NCBI RefSeq assembly: GCF_024213195.1
Contig: NZ_JANAVF010000002.1
Location: forward strand, 1 to 64,000
Reading direction: 5' to 3'
DNA length: 64,000 nucleotides
From: Streptomyces sp. TBY4
GTDB taxonomy: Bacteria > Actinomycetota > Actinomycetes > Streptomycetales > Streptomycetaceae
Part shown: positions 42,328-51,176 of the stretch, piece after piece
Numbering within the stretch: position 1 is the stretch's first letter
Layout of the letters: every line of letters begins with the position of its first letter
The notes under the pieces: generated by a model
Told to the model about the DNA's origin: nothing
Database searches by the model: none
The model's input: only the letters and a program-made list of their open reading frames with translations
Program-made: the position numbers and the translations under genes

Positions 42328-44484
42328 TTGTCCCGCCATCAGCGCCGCCGGCAGTCCCTGCTCAGGCCGCGCCGACTGGCCGCGCCGCCGCTGCGCTTCT
42401 TCATGCCGCTGTCGCTGCTGGCGTGTCTGCTCGCACTGCTGGTCCTGCGCGGCCTAGCCACCAACGAGGCGTTCCACGACGACCGGATCGCGATCTCGGT
42501 CGACAAGACGACCGTGCCGCAGCACCTGCTCAAGGGCGGTCCGGTCATCGACGCGCGCGGCAGCAAGAACGCGAACCCGGTGAGCTACCGGATCCCCGAC
42601 CGCACCGCGGTGCTGAGCTTCGACGACGGCCCCTCGCCGAAGTGGACTCCGAAGATCCTCGACGTGCTCGCCTCCCGCAACGTCCCCGCGGACTTCTTCG
42701 TGACCGGCGCCATGACCACGCGCCACCCGGACTTGATCCGGCGGATCGTCGCGGACGGCCACGAACTCGGCGTCCACACCTTCACCCACCCCGACCTGGT
42801 GTACCAGTCCCCGACCCGGATCAGCTGGGAGCTGGCGCAGACGCAGCTGGCACTGGCCGGCGTCGCGGGTGTGCACAGCGCGCTGTTCCGCCCGCCGTAC
42901 TCCTCCGACGCCACGGCGATGGACGACTGGAACTACCCGGTGATCAAGTACGTGGGTGCCCGCGGCTACCTCACCGCGTTCATCGACCGGGACACCGACG
43001 ACTGGAAGCGTCCCGGTGTCGAGCAGATCGTCAATGCGGCGATGCCGGCCACTCCCGGTGCGGGCGCGCTGATCCTGCTGCACGACGCGGGCGGCGACCG
43101 TACCCAGACCCTCGCCGCGCTCGAGCAGATCATCGACAGGCTGCAGGCCCAGGGCTACCGCTTCACCACCATCTCCGAAGCGCTCGGCGCCTCCAGCGCC
43201 ACCGTGCCGGTGCACGGGTACCAGCTGTGGGCGGGCAAGGGGTACCTCTGGGCCACTCAGTTCGCCGTGCAGACCCTGCCGGTGCTGGTCGCGCTGCTGG
43301 CCCTGGTCGGCTTCCTCAACTTCGGCCGGTTCGGGCTGATGATCGTCCTCGCGCCCATCCACGCCCGCCGCTCCAAGCGCCGGGACGCCTGGGGGGAGCC
43401 CGTCACCCGGCCGGTCACGGTCCTGGTCCCGGCCTACAACGAGCGCGAGTGCATAGCCAACACCCTCAACTCCCTGGCCCTCAGCGACTATCCGATCGAG
43501 GTCATCGTCATCGACGACGGCTCCTCGGACGGCACCGCGGACATCGTCGAGGAGATGAACCTGCCGTTCGTCCGGCTGATCCGCAAGGCCAACGGCGGCA
43601 AGTCCAGCGCGCTCAACGCCGGCATCGCGGCCGCCTCGTACGACATCATCGTGATGATGGACGGCGACACCGTCTTCGAACCGTCCACCGTGCGCGAGCT
43701 GGTCCAGCCCTTCGGGGACCCGGCGATCGGCGCCGTCGCGGGCAACGCCAAGGTCGGCAACCGCGACAGCCTGATCGGCGCCTGGCAGCACATCGAGTAC
43801 GTCCTCGGCCACAATCTGGACCGCCGGATGTACGACATGCTGAACGTCATCCAGACCATCCCCGGCGCGGTCGGTTCCTTCCGCAAGGAGGCCCTGAGCC
43901 GGGTCGGCGGCATGAGCGACGACACCCTCGCCGAGGACACCGACATCACCATCGCGGTGCTCTGCGACGGCTGGCGGATCGTCTACGCCGAACGCGCCCG
44001 CGCCTGGACCGAGGCTCCCGCCAGCCTCCAGCAGCTCTGGTCCCAGCGGTACCGCTGGAGCTACGGCAGCATGCAGGCGATGTGGAAGCACCGCCACGCG
44101 GTGACCTCCCGCGGACCGGCCGGGCGCTTCGGCCGGATCGGGCTGCCGCTCGTCGTGCTGTTCGGCGTCGTCGCCCCGCTGCTGGCGCCGCTGGTCGACC
44201 TGTTCCTGCTGTACGGCGTCCTGTTCGGGGACGCCCAGCTCACCCTCGCGAGCTGGGGCGGCTTCATCCTGATGCAGGCCGCACTGTCCTGGTACGCCTT
44301 CCGGCTCGACGGCGAGAAGCCCTGGCACCTGATCAGCCTGCCGGTCCAGCAACTGGTCTACCGGCAGCTGATGTACATCGTCCTGCTGCAGTCCGCGATC
44401 ACGGCGATGACCGGCGGCCGGCTGCGCTGGCAGAAGCTCCGGCGCACCGGTGAGGTCGCCGTACCCGTGGAGGTCCGACCGTGA
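42328..44484 (+). CDS. matB: MatB-like bifunctional polysaccharide deacetylase/family 2 glycosyltransferase
   Basis: 718 aa. One N-terminal helix, then an extracytoplasmic NodB deacetylase domain (about 85-285: FDDGPSPKW with the catalytic Asp, HTFTHPDL with the metal His pair), a second membrane helix, a cytoplasmic processive GT2 domain (VPAYNERE, DDGSSDG, DGDT, EDTD, QRYRW) and C-terminal membrane helices. It makes a beta-linked polymer such as poly-N-acetylglucosamine and partly deacetylates it on export. The TTG start has CAGGAG upstream. The stop overlaps the next gene as GTGA. Confidence 0.9.
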   Translation: MSRHQRRRQSLLRPRRLAAPPLRFFMPLSLLACLLALLVLRGLATNEAFHDDRIAISVDKTTVPQHLLKGGPVIDARGSKNANPVSYRIPDRTAVLSFDDGPSPKWTPKILDVLASRNVPADFFVTGAMTTRHPDLIRRIVADGHELGVHTFTHPDLVYQSPTRISWELAQTQLALAGVAGVHSALFRPPYSSDATAMDDWNYPVIKYVGARGYLTAFIDRDTDDWKRPGVEQIVNAAMPATPGAGALILLHDAGGDRTQTLAALEQIIDRLQAQGYRFTTISEALGASSATVPVHGYQLWAGKGYLWATQFAVQTLPVLVALLALVGFLNFGRFGLMIVLAPIHARRSKRRDAWGEPVTRPVTVLVPAYNERECIANTLNSLALSDYPIEVIVIDDGSSDGTADIVEEMNLPFVRLIRKANGGKSSALNAGIAAASYDIIVMMDGDTVFEPSTVRELVQPFGDPAIGAVAGNAKVGNRDSLIGAWQHIEYVLGHNLDRRMYDMLNVIQTIPGAVGSFRKEALSRVGGMSDDTLAEDTDITIAVLCDGWRIVYAERARAWTEAPASLQQLWSQRYRWSYGSMQAMWKHRHAVTSRGPAGRFGRIGLPLVVLFGVVAPLLAPLVDLFLLYGVLFGDAQLTLASWGGFILMQAALSWYAFRLDGEKPWHLISLPVQQLVYRQLMYIVLLQSAITAMTGGRLRWQKLRRTGEVAVPVEVRP

Positions 44485-45773
44485 CCGCGTTCATCGACCG
44501 GGGGCGCACGCAGGACACCGTCCAGCTCAGGACCATCGCCGTTCCGCAGCAGCCCGGGCCGGAGCGGGAGCAGGTGCCGGCGCCATTGCCGGCGCCCGAG
44601 GCGGGGCCCGAGGCCCCGGCTCCCCGCAAGGGCGGCCGGGACCGGTACCTCGACCTGCTGCGCGCGCTGGCCCTGCTCCGCGTGATGCTCTACCACCAGT
44701 TCGGCTGGTTCTGGCTGCCCCTCGTCTTTCCGTCGATGGGCGTCATGTTCGCCCTGGCCGGCTCCCTGATGGCCCGCTCGCTCAGCCGTCCCGCCCTCGG
44801 CGTGATCCGCGGCCGCCTGCGCCGCCTGCTGCCGCCGATGTGGCTGTTCGGCGCCGTCCTGCTCACCCTCCAGATCCTCGACGGCTGGGGCCCCGACTCC
44901 GACGGTCACCCCACCTGGTGGTGGACCAAGCTGGCGTTCTGGATCCTGCCGCTGAGCACCCCGCCGTACGCGGAGTCCCTGCCCGGCTTCGGCCTCGTGA
45001 GCGAGACCTGGGCCCTGCAGATCACCGTCCCGCTCTGGTACCTCCGGGCCTACCTCTGGTACGTCCTGCTCTCACCGCTGATGCTGAAGGCGCTGCGCCG
45101 CCTTCCGGTGGTGACGCTGTGCGCCCCCCTGGCGGTGCTCGTCGTCATGCACACCTTCTTCGCCGACCAGGACTTCGTCTACAGCCGGGTCTGGGAGAAC
45201 GCCAACGACTTCGCCATGTTCGGCTCCTGCTGGATCCTCGGCATGGCCCACCAGGAAGGGCTGCTCAAGAAGATCCCGCAGTACGTCCTGCCGTCCATCG
45301 CCCCGCTGGTCATGGTGGCCGGCCTCTGGTACCTGCAGACCCGGCCGGTCGACCCGACCGTACCGACGGACATCGAGTCCTGGCCGATCGCCCAGGCCCT
45401 GTGGTCCCTGGGCTTCGTCGCCCTGCTGCTCCACATCAGCCCGTCCTGGGAGGTGTGGCCCAGGGTGCTGGAGCGGTGGAACGGCCTGGTCAGCTTCCTC
45501 AACGCACGCGCCGTCAGCGTCTACCTGTGGCACCAGGTGGCCCTGGTGGCCGCCATCCCGCTGGTGGACCCCCTCTGGAGCGTGGAGTTCTTCTACGAGA
45601 ACTTCCAGTGGCTGCTGGCCAGCATGTGGTTCACGCTGCTGGTGGCGATCCCGCTGGTCGGCCTGCTGGTGCTGGCCTTCGGCTGGGTCGAGGACGTGGC
45701 CGCCAAACGCCCGCCGCGGCTCCTGCCGTACCCGCGCCGCAAGCGGGGCAGGCGCCGGGCGGCCACCGACTGA
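44481..45773 (+). CDS. Acyltransferase-3 family membrane protein, EPS-modifying
   Basis: 430 aa. A Pro-rich cytoplasmic N-terminus is followed by about ten helices with the family features RDRYLDLLRALALLRVMLYHQFGW (Arg and the catalytic His) and a C-terminal YLWHQVAL. Such enzymes O-acylate extracellular polysaccharides or lipids. Translational coupling to the matB-like gene (GTGA overlap) points to acetylation or succinylation of that polymer. The basic C-terminus (RRKRGRRRAA) is cytoplasmic. Confidence 0.85.
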   Translation: MTAFIDRGRTQDTVQLRTIAVPQQPGPEREQVPAPLPAPEAGPEAPAPRKGGRDRYLDLLRALALLRVMLYHQFGWFWLPLVFPSMGVMFALAGSLMARSLSRPALGVIRGRLRRLLPPMWLFGAVLLTLQILDGWGPDSDGHPTWWWTKLAFWILPLSTPPYAESLPGFGLVSETWALQITVPLWYLRAYLWYVLLSPLMLKALRRLPVVTLCAPLAVLVVMHTFFADQDFVYSRVWENANDFAMFGSCWILGMAHQEGLLKKIPQYVLPSIAPLVMVAGLWYLQTRPVDPTVPTDIESWPIAQALWSLGFVALLLHISPSWEVWPRVLERWNGLVSFLNARAVSVYLWHQVALVAAIPLVDPLWSVEFFYENFQWLLASMWFTLLVAIPLVGLLVLAFGWVEDVAAKRPPRLLPYPRRKRGRRRAATD

Positions 45774-45806
45774 CCGGCACCCGGCCGGCCGGCACCCGAC
45801 CGACCG

Positions 45807-46745
45807 TCACCGCAGGCGGTCCCCGAACTCCTCGATCATCTCGGCGACCGCCGCCTCCGCGCCCGCGGAGACGGCGAACATGTTGAGGAAACCGTGGACC
45901 AGGCCCTCGTAGGTGCGGACGAACACGTCCACTCCGGCGTCCCGCAGCGCACGGGCGTAGGCCAGGCCCTCGTCGCGGAGCGGGTCGAGGGCGGCGGTGG
46001 CGATGACGGCGGGAGCCAGCCCGCCGTGGCTCGCCGCGTGCAGCGGGGAGGCCCGGAAGTCCGTGGCCGCGGAGGCGTCGCCGTCCAGGAGGATCGCCGT
46101 GAGGTCCCGCAGGTCCTGGAAGGTGAGCAGGTAGCCCTCCGCGTTCTCGGTGTACGAGGGGTAGTCGGTCAGTGTGCGGTCCGTGGCGGGGTAGGCGAGC
46201 AGCTGGGCCGCGAGCGGTTCCCCGGCGTCGCGGAAGGCGAGGGCGACGGAAGCGGCGAGGGCCGCGCCCGCGCTGTCGCCCGCGACGGCCAGCCGGTCCC
46301 GGCGGCCGCCGTACCGGTCGATGCGGGCGCCCGCCCACCGTGCCGCGGCGAGGCAGTCGTCGAAGGCGGCCGGGAACGCGTGCTCCGGGCGCCGCCGGTA
46401 GTGCACAGCGACCACGACGGCCCCCAGGTCGCGGCAGAGGCGGCGGGCGACGTGGTCGTGGGTGTTGAGGTCCCCCACGATCCACCCGCCGCCGTGGAAG
46501 AAGACGACGGTCGCGCCGGGCCCGTCCCCGTCGGGCCGGTAGACCCGTACGGGGACGGGCCCGGCGGGGCCCGGGACGGCTTCGTCCGTCACGGACCCGA
46601 CGCCGATCGGCGTCACCGGCGCCACCAGCCGGTTCGAGGCGCGCTCCGCCTCCCGCAGCTCCTCGGGCCGGGCCGCGCCGATGCGCTTCCCCGGCACCGA
46701 GGCCGCCTGCTCCAGGAGCGCGGCGAGGTCCGGATCCAGGGTCAT
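45807..46745 (-). CDS. Alpha/beta hydrolase, hormone-sensitive-lipase type, 312 aa
   Basis: Oxyanion motif FFHGGGWIVGD and nucleophile elbow AGDSAGAAL (catalytic Ser) are clear; the acid is in the ALDPLRDEG region and the His in GLVHGFLNM. It hydrolyses small acyl esters. The cytoplasmic form has no signal peptide. The start overlaps the stop of a 30-codon reading frame (ATGA). It is convergent with the EPS acyltransferase. Confidence 0.9.
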   Translation of the reverse strand: MTLDPDLAALLEQAASVPGKRIGAARPEELREAERASNRLVAPVTPIGVGSVTDEAVPGPAGPVPVRVYRPDGDGPGATVVFFHGGGWIVGDLNTHDHVARRLCRDLGAVVVAVHYRRRPEHAFPAAFDDCLAAARWAGARIDRYGGRRDRLAVAGDSAGAALAASVALAFRDAGEPLAAQLLAYPATDRTLTDYPSYTENAEGYLLTFQDLRDLTAILLDGDASAATDFRASPLHAASHGGLAPAVIATAALDPLRDEGLAYARALRDAGVDVFVRTYEGLVHGFLNMFAVSAGAEAAVAEMIEEFGDRLR

Positions 46746-46834
46746 CCCGCACCACCCGCCCGATCGGGTGCGTACTCCCGGCCGGTGGCCCGGGCCGTGT
46801 CCGGTCCGAGGTCGAGCATGGTCGTGTCGGTCAT
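46742..46834 (-). pseudogene. 30-codon frame resembling the start of a TIGR03086-type protein
   Basis: Opens MTDTTMLDLGP behind a good GAAGGAG site. This is how the longer TIGR03086 (mycothiol-dependent maleylpyruvate-isomerase-like) proteins begin, but the frame stops after 30 codons and overlaps the hydrolase start. It is probably a decayed remnant that now serves as a translational leader. A genuine short leader peptide is the alternative. Confidence 0.5.
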
Positions 46835-46864
46835 CTGCCGCTCCTTCGGGGCCGGGGAAACCGC

Positions 46865-48961
46865 TCAGGGGCAGCTGATGCGGGCGTCGCCCGGGTCGGT
46901 GGTGCAGGTGTCGGAGCCCATGCCGCCGTTGGCGGTGTCGTTGGCGTTGACGCCGTCGGTGGTGCTCAGGCGGTCGTTGCCGTAGTAGCCGGTGAGGGTG
47001 TCGTTGCCCGGGCCGCCGTTCAGGGTGTCGTCGCCGTAGCCCCCGTCGAGGTTGTCGTTGCCGGGGCCGCCGTGGACGGTGTCGTTGCCGTAGCCGGCGC
47101 GGACGGTGTCGTTGCCGCTGAGGGCGCAGACGACGTCGTTGGAATAGCCGCCGTTCAGGGTGTCCGTACCGCTGGTGCCGATGATCGTGCAGCCGCGGGA
47201 GTTGTTGATCGAAGTCGAGGCACCGGCGCTGTTGTTGCCCGGGTTCGGGTCCTGGGCGGGGGCGGTGGCGGAGGCGTTGTTCGTCAGGGTGCCGGTGGCC
47301 CGCGGCTCGGCCGTCACCGTGACCGTGGCGCTCGCGCCGGGGGCGAGGCTGCCGAGGGCGCAGTTCGCCCCGGTCGCCGTGGTCGTGCAGGTGCCCTGGG
47401 AGGGGACCGCCGACAGGAGGGTGCCGCCGGCACCCGAGAGGGTGTCGGTGAGCGTCACGCCCGTCGCGGTCACGGTGGAGGCCGCGGCACTGGAGACCCG
47501 TACGGTGTACGAGGCCTGGTCGCCGATGCTCACGGTCGTCGTGCCGGTCTGCGTCACCGACAGGTCGGCGGCCGGCGGGGGCGGCGGCGGGGTGGTGCCA
47601 CCGCCTTCGTAGCGGGCGATGCCGAAGGCGCCCAGTCCGGCCAGGCCCGCGGCCACGATCTTCCCGTCGGGCTGCACGAGCAGCCCCCGGATCTCCTCCC
47701 CGCCCAGCATGCCGGTGTACACCCGGCCGTCACCGCCGCCGAAGCCGGTGTCCAGGCCGCCGTCCGGAAGGTAGCGGGCGAGGGCGAAGTCGGAGGCCTC
47801 CTGGCTGTCCGGGTCGTCGGCCGTGCCGCCGACGAGGATCTTCCCGTCCTGCTGGAGCGTCATGTCGTACGCCACCGCCGTGCTGAGGGGCCAGACGGTG
47901 GTGACCCGGCCGCCGGTGCCGAAGGCGAGGTCGGGAGCTCCGCCCGCGGTGAACCGGGCCAGCGCGAAACCGGTGTTGGTCGAACCGGCGGCGACGACCG
48001 CGCCGTCGGACCGGACCGCCACGGCCCGGCCGAAGTCCGTACCGCCGAAGTCCGCGGTGGCCATGCCGTCGCCGCTGAAGGAGGTGTCGAGGCTGCCGTC
48101 GGACAGGTAGCGGGCCACGCCGAAGTCGAAGGCGGTACTGCCCACGTGGCCGACGGCGACGAACCTGCCGTCCGGCTGCAGCGCCAGGCCGGTCGCCTGC
48201 CCGCCCGCGTCCCCGGGGAAGGCGGGAGCGAATCCCGCCACCACCGTGCCGTCCCCGCCGAAGGAGGGGTCCGGACTGCCGTCCGGGTTGAGGCGGGCCA
48301 GCGCGAAGCCCGCTCCGCCGCTGAGGCCCACGGCGAGGATCTTCCCGTCCGGCTGGACGACCAGGTCGGCGGCCCCCGAGGCGCCGCCGAACGACTCGAC
48401 GCGCACCAGGCCCGCCGAGCCGAAGCCCAGGTCGGGGGAGCCGTCGGCGTGGTAGCGGGCGACGGAGAAGAAGCAGCAGCCTCCGCCTTCCTCCACGACC
48501 TCCGTACGCCCGGCGACCACGATCTTCCCGTCGGAGGGCTGTACGGCCACCGCCTCGGCCTGGTCGTCGCCGCCGAAGTCGCTGGTCACCCGGCCGTCTC
48601 CGCCACCGAATCCGGTGTCGACGGAGCCGTCGGCGCCGTACCGGATCAGCGCGATGTCGAATGGGACGCCCGGCCCCGTGACGCGCCCGGCCACGACCAG
48701 CTTGCCGTCGCCCTGCCGGGCGACGTCCAGGCCCTCGGCGTAGTCCCACGGGCCGCCGTTGTCGGGGAAGTACGTCTGGGTCCGGCCGGAGTCGGCGAAC
48801 GAGGGGTCCAGGTCCCCCGGAGCCGCCAGCGCCGTGCCGGGCAGCGCGAGGACCAGCGCCAGGGCGGCCGCCGAGGCGGCCGACATCACCCTGGCCGCCC
48901 CTCCGCCGTGCCGCAGGGGGCGGCGGTGCCCGTGAGGTGGTCGGGGGTGTGAGTGCGTCAT
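46865..48961 (-). CDS. Secreted delta-60-repeat protein with DUF11 and calcium-binding-like tail
   Basis: 698 aa. A His/Arg-rich N-terminus and signal segment (AALALVLALPGTALA) are followed by seven delta-60 repeats (TIGR02608 type, each with a [LV]QPDGKIxxxG core) from about residue 50 to 430, a Pro8 linker, a DUF11 domain (VTLTDTLSG...NNASATA) and RTX-like GGPGNDTL repeats to the end. It probably forms a beta-propeller with a calcium-stabilised C-terminus outside the cell. The function is unknown. There is no LPxTG-type sorting signal. Confidence 0.85.
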   Translation of the reverse strand: MTHSHPRPPHGHRRPLRHGGGAARVMSAASAAALALVLALPGTALAAPGDLDPSFADSGRTQTYFPDNGGPWDYAEGLDVARQGDGKLVVAGRVTGPGVPFDIALIRYGADGSVDTGFGGGDGRVTSDFGGDDQAEAVAVQPSDGKIVVAGRTEVVEEGGGCCFFSVARYHADGSPDLGFGSAGLVRVESFGGASGAADLVVQPDGKILAVGLSGGAGFALARLNPDGSPDPSFGGDGTVVAGFAPAFPGDAGGQATGLALQPDGRFVAVGHVGSTAFDFGVARYLSDGSLDTSFSGDGMATADFGGTDFGRAVAVRSDGAVVAAGSTNTGFALARFTAGGAPDLAFGTGGRVTTVWPLSTAVAYDMTLQQDGKILVGGTADDPDSQEASDFALARYLPDGGLDTGFGGGDGRVYTGMLGGEEIRGLLVQPDGKIVAAGLAGLGAFGIARYEGGGTTPPPPPPAADLSVTQTGTTTVSIGDQASYTVRVSSAAASTVTATGVTLTDTLSGAGGTLLSAVPSQGTCTTTATGANCALGSLAPGASATVTVTAEPRATGTLTNNASATAPAQDPNPGNNSAGASTSINNSRGCTIIGTSGTDTLNGGYSNDVVCALSGNDTVRAGYGNDTVHGGPGNDNLDGGYGDDTLNGGPGNDTLTGYYGNDRLSTTDGVNANDTANGGMGSDTCTTDPGDARISCP

Positions 48962-49146
48962 GGGCGTACGGCCTCCGAGTCGCGCCGGGAAATCAGCAGG
49001 CAGCAGCTTGGTGCCGGACGCGCGCCGCACGGCCGAGGCGCGGGGCGCGCTGAGCCCTCTGCGGGCGTGATCCACCCCTGCGGGCGAACGCTCGCGGTGG
49101 GCGTGGGCTGCGGATGTCCGTGCGGGCCGTGCCGCGGCCGCCGGGC

Positions 49147-49308
49147 GGTCAGGAGCGGGACCGCCCGGCGGCTGTGACGGGCGGTCAGGAGCGGGACCGC
49201 CTGACGGTTGTGACGGGAGGTCAGGAGCCGGACCGCCCGACGGTTGTGACGGGAGGTCAGGAGCGGGACCGCCCGGCGGCCGTGACGGGAGGTCAGCCCC
49301 GGGACCGG
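49147..49308 (-). repeat. 36-bp tandem repeat containing in-frame stop codons
   Basis: Four full copies start at 49147, 49183, 49219 and 49255, with a partial fifth at 49291 that overlaps the 3' end of the surface-protein gene. Because 36 is a multiple of three, every copy places a TGA in the same frame (stops at 49149, 49185, 49221, 49257 and the real one at 49293), each preceded by R-S-R-S/G-type codons. The array looks like amplification of the gene's own 3' end. The rest of 48962-49292 holds nothing else. Confidence 0.85.
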
Positions 49309-50174
49309 CTGCGCCGCACCATCGCGAAGCCGAGGCCCGCGGCGCCGACGGCGGCCAGGCCTGCGCTGCCCGCGATCACCGGGGTGTTGCCGGAGGAGTC
49401 CTCGACGCCCTCGGCGCCCGCCTTCACGCCGCCCTTCGGGGGAGCGGGCTTGGCGGGCTTGTCACCCGTGCCCTTGTTGACGGCCGGGAAGTCGTAGAAC
49501 TTCGTCTTGCCCTCGAGGGTCACCTTCAGCTGCGGCTTGGCGCTGTCGGCCTTGACGATCTCGAACTTCTGGCCGTTGTTCTCGAAGCGCGGGCTCTTCT
49601 TCGTCAGGGTGGCCTGGACGTGGCCGGCCTTGAACCCGGCGGGGGCGTCCTCGGGACCGACCCGCAGCACGGCCTTGGGGCCGTCGGTGGCGGTGTGGGA
49701 GAGCTCGGCCAGCGTGTTGCCGCCCACGCTGATGCCCGCGACCTTCACCTTGTCCGGGCTCGGCTTCGGCTTCGGCGTGGTGGAGTCCTTCTTCGACGTG
49801 ACCTTGCCGTCCGCGGACAGGGTGAAGGTGTAGCCGCCGTGCTGCGCGGAGGCGCTCTTGCCGAACGCCTTCAGGGTGAGGAGCGGGCCGCTCTTGGCCT
49901 GGGTGATCTCGGCCTCGTAGCCCTTGACCGTCAGATCCATCGTCGGGCCGTTGCTGAGGTGCTTGTAGAGGGTGGCCTTGTAGCCGTCGGCCAGCTGCTG
50001 CTCGCCCGCCGCCTCCTTCTTGGTCTCGGACTTGCCGGCCTTGTCCTGGGTGCCGGTGGAGGGCGAGGCGGCGGGAGTGGGGCTGTCGGCGAAGGCGGCA
50101 CCGGCCGGAACGGCAAGGCAGACGATGACACCGGCGGCGACGGCGGCGGTACGGAGACTACGGGTGGCACGCAT
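49293..50174 (-). CDS. Secreted surface protein with C-terminal membrane anchor, 293 aa
   Basis: Signal peptide (LRTAAVAAGVIVCLAVPAGAAFA), a Lys/Thr-rich mature part with beta-strand character and a PKPKPSPDK linker, then a C-terminal hydrophobic helix (AGSAGLAAVGAAGLGFAMV) and basic tail RRSRSRG. The tail resembles a sortase substrate, but no LPxTG or LAxTG motif is present. It is divergent from a class F sortase across a long inverted repeat. It may simply be membrane-anchored. I do not recognise the family. Confidence 0.75.
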   Translation of the reverse strand: MRATRSLRTAAVAAGVIVCLAVPAGAAFADSPTPAASPSTGTQDKAGKSETKKEAAGEQQLADGYKATLYKHLSNGPTMDLTVKGYEAEITQAKSGPLLTLKAFGKSASAQHGGYTFTLSADGKVTSKKDSTTPKPKPSPDKVKVAGISVGGNTLAELSHTATDGPKAVLRVGPEDAPAGFKAGHVQATLTKKSPRFENNGQKFEIVKADSAKPQLKVTLEGKTKFYDFPAVNKGTGDKPAKPAPPKGGVKAGAEGVEDSSGNTPVIAGSAGLAAVGAAGLGFAMVRRSRSRG

Positions 50175-50262
50175 GGAGGTGGATCCCCTCTGGGTCGGAG
50201 CGTCGCCCGAATGGTCCGGCGATTGCCGGGGCGACGACCAACAAGCTAGGAGGGCAATCCAT

Positions 50263-50445
50263 AGGTAATGCGTAGGCAATGTAACGCCCGGCGCGACACG
50301 TTGTTGCGACCGGGTAAAAGGACGTCGGCCTCCGATCATCGCAGGTCAAAGGTCCTGCAGCCGGGCCGTTTCGCGGAATCTCCGGGGGTGTGACCGAATT
50401 GAGGAGCCGCGTGGGGGCGGCCGTTACATTGCCTAGCCATTACCT
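50263..50445. promoter_or_regulatory. 24-bp inverted-repeat pair in the surface protein/sortase divergent region
   Basis: 50263-50286 (ending TAGGCAATGTAACG) is repeated in inverted orientation at 50422-50445 with two mismatches. Each copy lies at a similar distance from one of the two divergent start codons, as expected of a duplicated promoter/operator that co-regulates both genes. The regulator is unknown. Confidence 0.7.
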
Positions 50446-50525
50446 CAACATTGCGTTCGTAACGTGGTGTCCACACCGCGTCGAACGCGGATGCATGTCC
50501 CGCCCCGCGCCCACCGGAGTACCCG

Positions 50526-51176
50526 ATGACCAGCACCCTCACCCCCACCTCCGCCCCCGTGCGTACGGGCATCCCGCGCCACCGCCGGATCGTCACCACC
50601 GCCGCCGTGGCCCTCGTCGCGACCGGATGCCTGAGCGCCTGCGGCGGTGGCGGCAAGCTGCCGCCGGACCCCAAGGTCGGCAGTACCGCCTCCGCCCCAG
50701 TCAGGGACGTCGCGCAGGAACTGCCGAAGTCCAGGCCCACCGGCATGAAGATCGACGCGGCCGGTGTCGACGCGAAGAAGATGCTCGACCTCACGACCGA
50801 CGCCAGCGGCGAGCTGGGCGTGCCGAACGCCGACACGGACGCCAACACCCCGGGCTGGTGGAGCGACGGGGTCACCCCCGGGGAGAAGGGCGCCTCCGTG
50901 CTCGTCGCGCACTTCGACACCAAGCACGGCCCGGCCCTGATGAAGGACGTCAAGAAGGTCAAGCTCGGCGACACCATCGAGGTGCCGCGCGAGGACGGCC
51001 GGACGGCCAAGTTCAAGATCCGTGAGATCGAGGACGTCAACAAGAAGGACTTCCCGACCGACAAGGTCTACGGCGACACCAACCGCTCCGAACTGCGCCT
51101 GCTCACCTGCGGCGGCGAGCTGAAGAACGGCCACCGCACCAACAACGTCATCTTCTACGCCGACCTCGTCGCGTGA
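50526..51176 (+). CDS. Class F sortase, 216 aa
   Basis: The catalytic triad is visible: His129 in VLVAHFDT, Cys195 in LLTCGG, Arg204 in NGHRTNN. The short beta-barrel and TCGG context fit class F. The N-terminus carries a hydrophobic segment ending TGCLSACGGGG, which could act as a membrane anchor or as a lipobox (LSAC), so lipid anchoring is possible. It is a cell-surface transpeptidase of unknown substrate, divergent from the anchored protein at 49293. The GTGA overlap with the next, broken gene shows former coupling. Confidence 0.85.
   Translation: MTSTLTPTSAPVRTGIPRHRRIVTTAAVALVATGCLSACGGGGKLPPDPKVGSTASAPVRDVAQELPKSRPTGMKIDAAGVDAKKMLDLTTDASGELGVPNADTDANTPGWWSDGVTPGEKGASVLVAHFDTKHGPALMKDVKKVKLGDTIEVPREDGRTAKFKIREIEDVNKKDFPTDKVYGDTNRSELRLLTCGGELKNGHRTNNVIFYADLVA

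Noticed and set aside
49114..49497. 127-codon plus-strand frame with 12-residue repeats
   Set aside because: It is the reverse reading of the 36-bp array and the surface-protein gene; no start signal or known family.
50263..50445. Iron-box interpretation of the sortase-region inverted repeat
   Set aside because: Only partial similarity; the dyad does not align with the 19-bp DmdR/IdeR consensus.
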